From contig RXJP01000039.1 in the NCBI GenBank assembly GCA_003963315.1, positions 379-37,565 on the forward strand: 37,187 nucleotides of DNA, read 5' to 3'. Below the pieces are notes generated by a model. It did no database searches, was not told the origin of the DNA, and saw only the letters and a program-made list of their open reading frames with translations. The stretch's first letter is position 1. Every line of letters begins with the position of its first letter. Source of the stretch: Rhodocyclaceae bacterium. Its GTDB lineage: Bacteria > Pseudomonadota > Gammaproteobacteria > Burkholderiales > Rhodocyclaceae. The position numbers and the translations under genes were made by a program. Positions 36,445 through 37,187 of this stretch are shown here, in pieces.

Positions 36445-37187
36445 TCAGTGGGACATCAGCACCGGAACGGTCATGTGTTCCAGCACGTAGCGGGTGCCTT
36501 CGCCGCGACCGCCGAAGGGATTGTTGCTGTGGGATTGGGCGCCCATGACCAGCAACGTCGCCCCCTGGTCGGTGACGCAGTTAAGCAATGCGTCCATCAA
36601 GGGGATGCGCTCGGTTTCCGGTGTCACCACCTCCATCCGGGCGGGGACGCCGTGGCTGACCAGGTGTTGCAGCAGGGCGGCCCGGTCTGCCCGGGTTTCG
36701 CTGTTGTCCCGCGTGACCTGAACCACCACCGCGCTCTTGCAGGCGGCGATCAGGGGCAGGGCGTCGTTGAGGGCGCGGGCCGCTTCCCTGGCGTCGTTCC
36801 AGGCGACCAGGGGGTGGTCGAAGGCCTCCACCGAGAACTCGCCGGCGAAGGGGACAACCAGCACTGGCCGGCCGCTGTCCATGATCATCATCTCCACCAG
36901 GTCTCGGGGTAGATGGCTGTCGCAACTTTCATACTGGCCGAGGATGGCGAGATCGAAATGGCGAGCGCTGTCCACCAGCAGACGAATCACCTCACTGTCG
37001 CTGCCGCGATTGATGTCGCGCCATTCGCTGTCGCCAAGGCCGGCCACTGCGCAATTGAAGGCCGTCCTGCTGGCTTTTGCCGCTGCGGCGTAATCTGGAC
37101 TGGGCCACGTGGCGACCAGCCCCACCTGTTGCGCCTGGCCGCGCTGGCCGAATACCCCCACCAGCCGAGCATTGTGCCTGCGTGCCA
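36445..37187 (-). CDS. Universal stress protein (UspA family), 5' end cut by the window
   Basis: The frame stays open from the stop at 36445 through the window edge, and ARRHNARLVGVFGQRG upstream of a possible GTG at 37161 is typical Usp sequence. The real start is therefore probably outside the window. At least 240 residues make two Usp-like halves in tandem. The first includes DLAILGQYES and MIMDSGRPVLVVPFAG. The second includes PLVAWNDAREAARALNDALPL and GATLLVMGAQSHSNNPFGG...VPVLMSH. The second half keeps a variant of the ATP-binding glycine motif. Such proteins support survival under stress; the specific role is unknown. Confidence 0.85.
   Translation of the reverse strand, partial: ARRHNARLVGVFGQRGQAQQVGLVATWPSPDYAAAAKASRTAFNCAVAGLGDSEWRDINRGSDSEVIRLLVDSARHFDLAILGQYESCDSHLPRDLVEMMIMDSGRPVLVVPFAGEFSVEAFDHPLVAWNDAREAARALNDALPLIAACKSAVVVQVTRDNSETRADRAALLQHLVSHGVPARMEVVTPETERIPLMDALLNCVTDQGATLLVMGAQSHSNNPFGGRGEGTRYVLEHMTVPVLMSH

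Overview
The window looks like a chromosomal segment of a high-G+C betaproteobacterium, probably of the Rhodocyclales/Azonexaceae type. This is an inference from strong G/C bias at third codon positions, the mix of house-keeping and c-di-GMP genes, and a TorF/Gcw_chp-type outer membrane protein. No rRNA, tRNA, CRISPR array, transposase or phage gene was recognised. Both ends cut a gene: pccB on the left and a universal stress protein on the right.

Layout. (1) 1-2568: propionyl/acetyl-CoA carboxylase, pccB (3' end) then pccA, separated by an imperfect CACAGAG-type inverted repeat. (2) 2781-7594: two consecutive membrane-bound c-di-GMP proteins, one HAMP-GAF-PAS-GGDEF-EAL and one 7TM-DISM-GGDEF. 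(3) 7611-8875, minus strand: lgt, with a VOC-family gene overlapping its stop. (4) 9030-11656: a large exported alkaline phosphatase translationally coupled to a small exported beta-sandwich-like protein. (5) 11673-14114: a repeat-bounded cassette. A single, compositionally different gene for a J-domain/zinc-ribbon/membrane protein lies between two inverted arms of about 370 bp. (6) 14155-28223, minus strand: a cation-homeostasis region. It holds kup, kdpE, kdpD, a short uncertain ORF, a MITE-like repeat, a GNAT acetyltransferase, corA, a small zinc-ribbon gene, a TorF-like outer membrane protein and the Kdp operon. Besides kdpF, A, B and C, the operon carries a tiny membrane ORF upstream of kdpF and two coupled small ORFs downstream of kdpC. 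(7) 28570-34216, plus strand: ilvD, a P-loop kinase-like gene, a PlpD-like patatin outer membrane protein and an alpha/beta hydrolase. (8) 34147-37187: a PAS-GGDEF-EAL protein, an XRE regulator and the truncated universal stress protein.

How the genes fit together. Three potassium functions (the constitutive-type carrier Kup, the sensor/regulator pair KdpDE, and the high-affinity KdpFABC ATPase) lie on one strand within 14 kb, with CorA among them, so the region reads as a K+/Mg2+ locus. Three c-di-GMP proteins lie in the same window. The strongest candidates for something undescribed are the inverted-repeat cassette with its J-domain membrane protein and the extra small ORFs flanking kdpFABC. 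All calls come from reading sequence and translations by eye; no database search was run.
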